In this document: positions 33,616 through 33,759 of the stretch, one piece after another
Numbering within the stretch: position 1 is the stretch's first letter
Layout: each line of letters begins with the position of its first letter
DNA from: Planctomycetota bacterium
GTDB taxonomy: Bacteria > Planctomycetota > UBA8108 > UBA1146
Length of the DNA: 33,759 bases
Direction: 5' to 3'
Assembly (NCBI GenBank): GCA_012960845.1
Contig: DUAN01000038.1
Span: 9,320-43,078, forward strand
Notes under the pieces: model-generated
Databases searched by the model: none
Seen by the model: only the letters and a program-made list of their open reading frames with translations
What the model was told of the DNA's origin: nothing
Translations under genes and position numbers: made by a program

Positions 33616-33759
33616 ATGCATTGCGAGAAGTGGCTGCTGCTACTGCTGGTTCTCGTTCCCCGGCTAGTCGTCGCCGATGTCGAGGTCTGCGAGAACCCCG
33701 AGATCGATTTCGGCGGAGCCAACGGCACCCCTCAACAGGTGACGAGCATCATCAGCGTC
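33616..33759 (+). CDS. N-terminus of an exported protein (3' truncated), possibly with a P-domain
   Basis: ATG 33616 has GGAGG with 8-nt spacing. The 48 visible residues hold a signal peptide (WLLLLLVLVPRLVVA, cleavage near residue 20) and then ENPEIDFGGANGTPQQVTSIISV. This resembles the opening of proprotein-convertase P-domains (NP.I.F...G.P..VTS.I.V), an inference from a short stretch. The rest lies outside the window. Confidence 0.6.
   Translation, partial: MHCEKWLLLLLVLVPRLVVADVEVCENPEIDFGGANGTPQQVTSIISV

Overview
The window is high-GC (roughly 60% by eye) bacterial chromosome, densely coding, with good Shine-Dalgarno sites and TGA in regular use as a stop. The best guess for the host is a Planctomycetota bacterium, possibly deep-branching and marine. 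The support is a protein with two planctomycete-type cytochrome c domains (CxxCH plus a later DRMPP motif), a TSP3/dockerin-like C-terminus, a formylglycine sulfatase, and a valyl-tRNA synthetase with large insertions. There is no rRNA, tRNA, CRISPR array or insertion sequence that I can see.

Layout. (1) 1-8.8 kb: end of a calcium-binding dockerin-like protein with a strong terminator, a Maf nucleotide pyrophosphatase, the membrane/cytochrome/LRR protein, an orphan GspE-N-like protein, a small STAS-like ORF, an overlapping trmB-uvrC pair, and a TolC-like lipoprotein. (2) 8.9-12.1 kb: three tandem, exported paralogs of an unrecognised family. (3) 12.1-18.6 kb: valS on the minus strand, then an FkbM-like methyltransferase, a Cys/Met-type PLP enzyme and an ATP-grasp ligase on the plus strand. 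(4) 18.6-20.2 kb: a secreted two-domain protein, a hairpin and the remnant of a sulfatase. (5) 20.2-32.9 kb: eight minus-strand genes, several overlapping: AmpG-like transporter, serine hydrolase, SASA-M28 fusion, DeoC, ALDH16-like double aldehyde dehydrogenase, ATP-grasp ligase, FAD oxidoreductase and sulfatase. They look like a catabolic or cell-wall/sugar salvage run. (6) 33.0 kb to the end: a small lipoprotein and the start of another exported protein.

Main result. In the paralog array, the first and third genes each carry an in-frame TGA at the same aligned position. Both continue for exactly 89 more conserved codons, gap-free against each other (about 40 of 89 identical by my count) and against the middle paralog, which has an Arg codon (AGG) there and is uninterrupted. 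In both TGA genes, and not in the middle one, a near-perfect 7-8 bp hairpin (CCTGTCC/GGACAGG, loop nGTGn) lies at an identical distance after the TGA. That is where a bacterial SECIS element sits, and the loop has a G in its second position. I read this as a candidate new family of exported selenocysteine proteins, or at least of programmed UGA recoding. No selA, selB, selC or selD lies in the window, so the genome must be checked.

The eight-gene minus-strand run links sugar-phosphate cleavage (DeoC), aldehyde oxidation (ALDH16-like), de-O-acetylation/peptide hydrolysis (SASA-M28), a penicillin-binding-protein-like hydrolase and an AmpG-like importer. Two separate ATP-grasp ligases, each translationally coupled to an amino-acid-type enzyme (PLP or FAD), suggest small amide-bond-forming pathways whose products are unknown.
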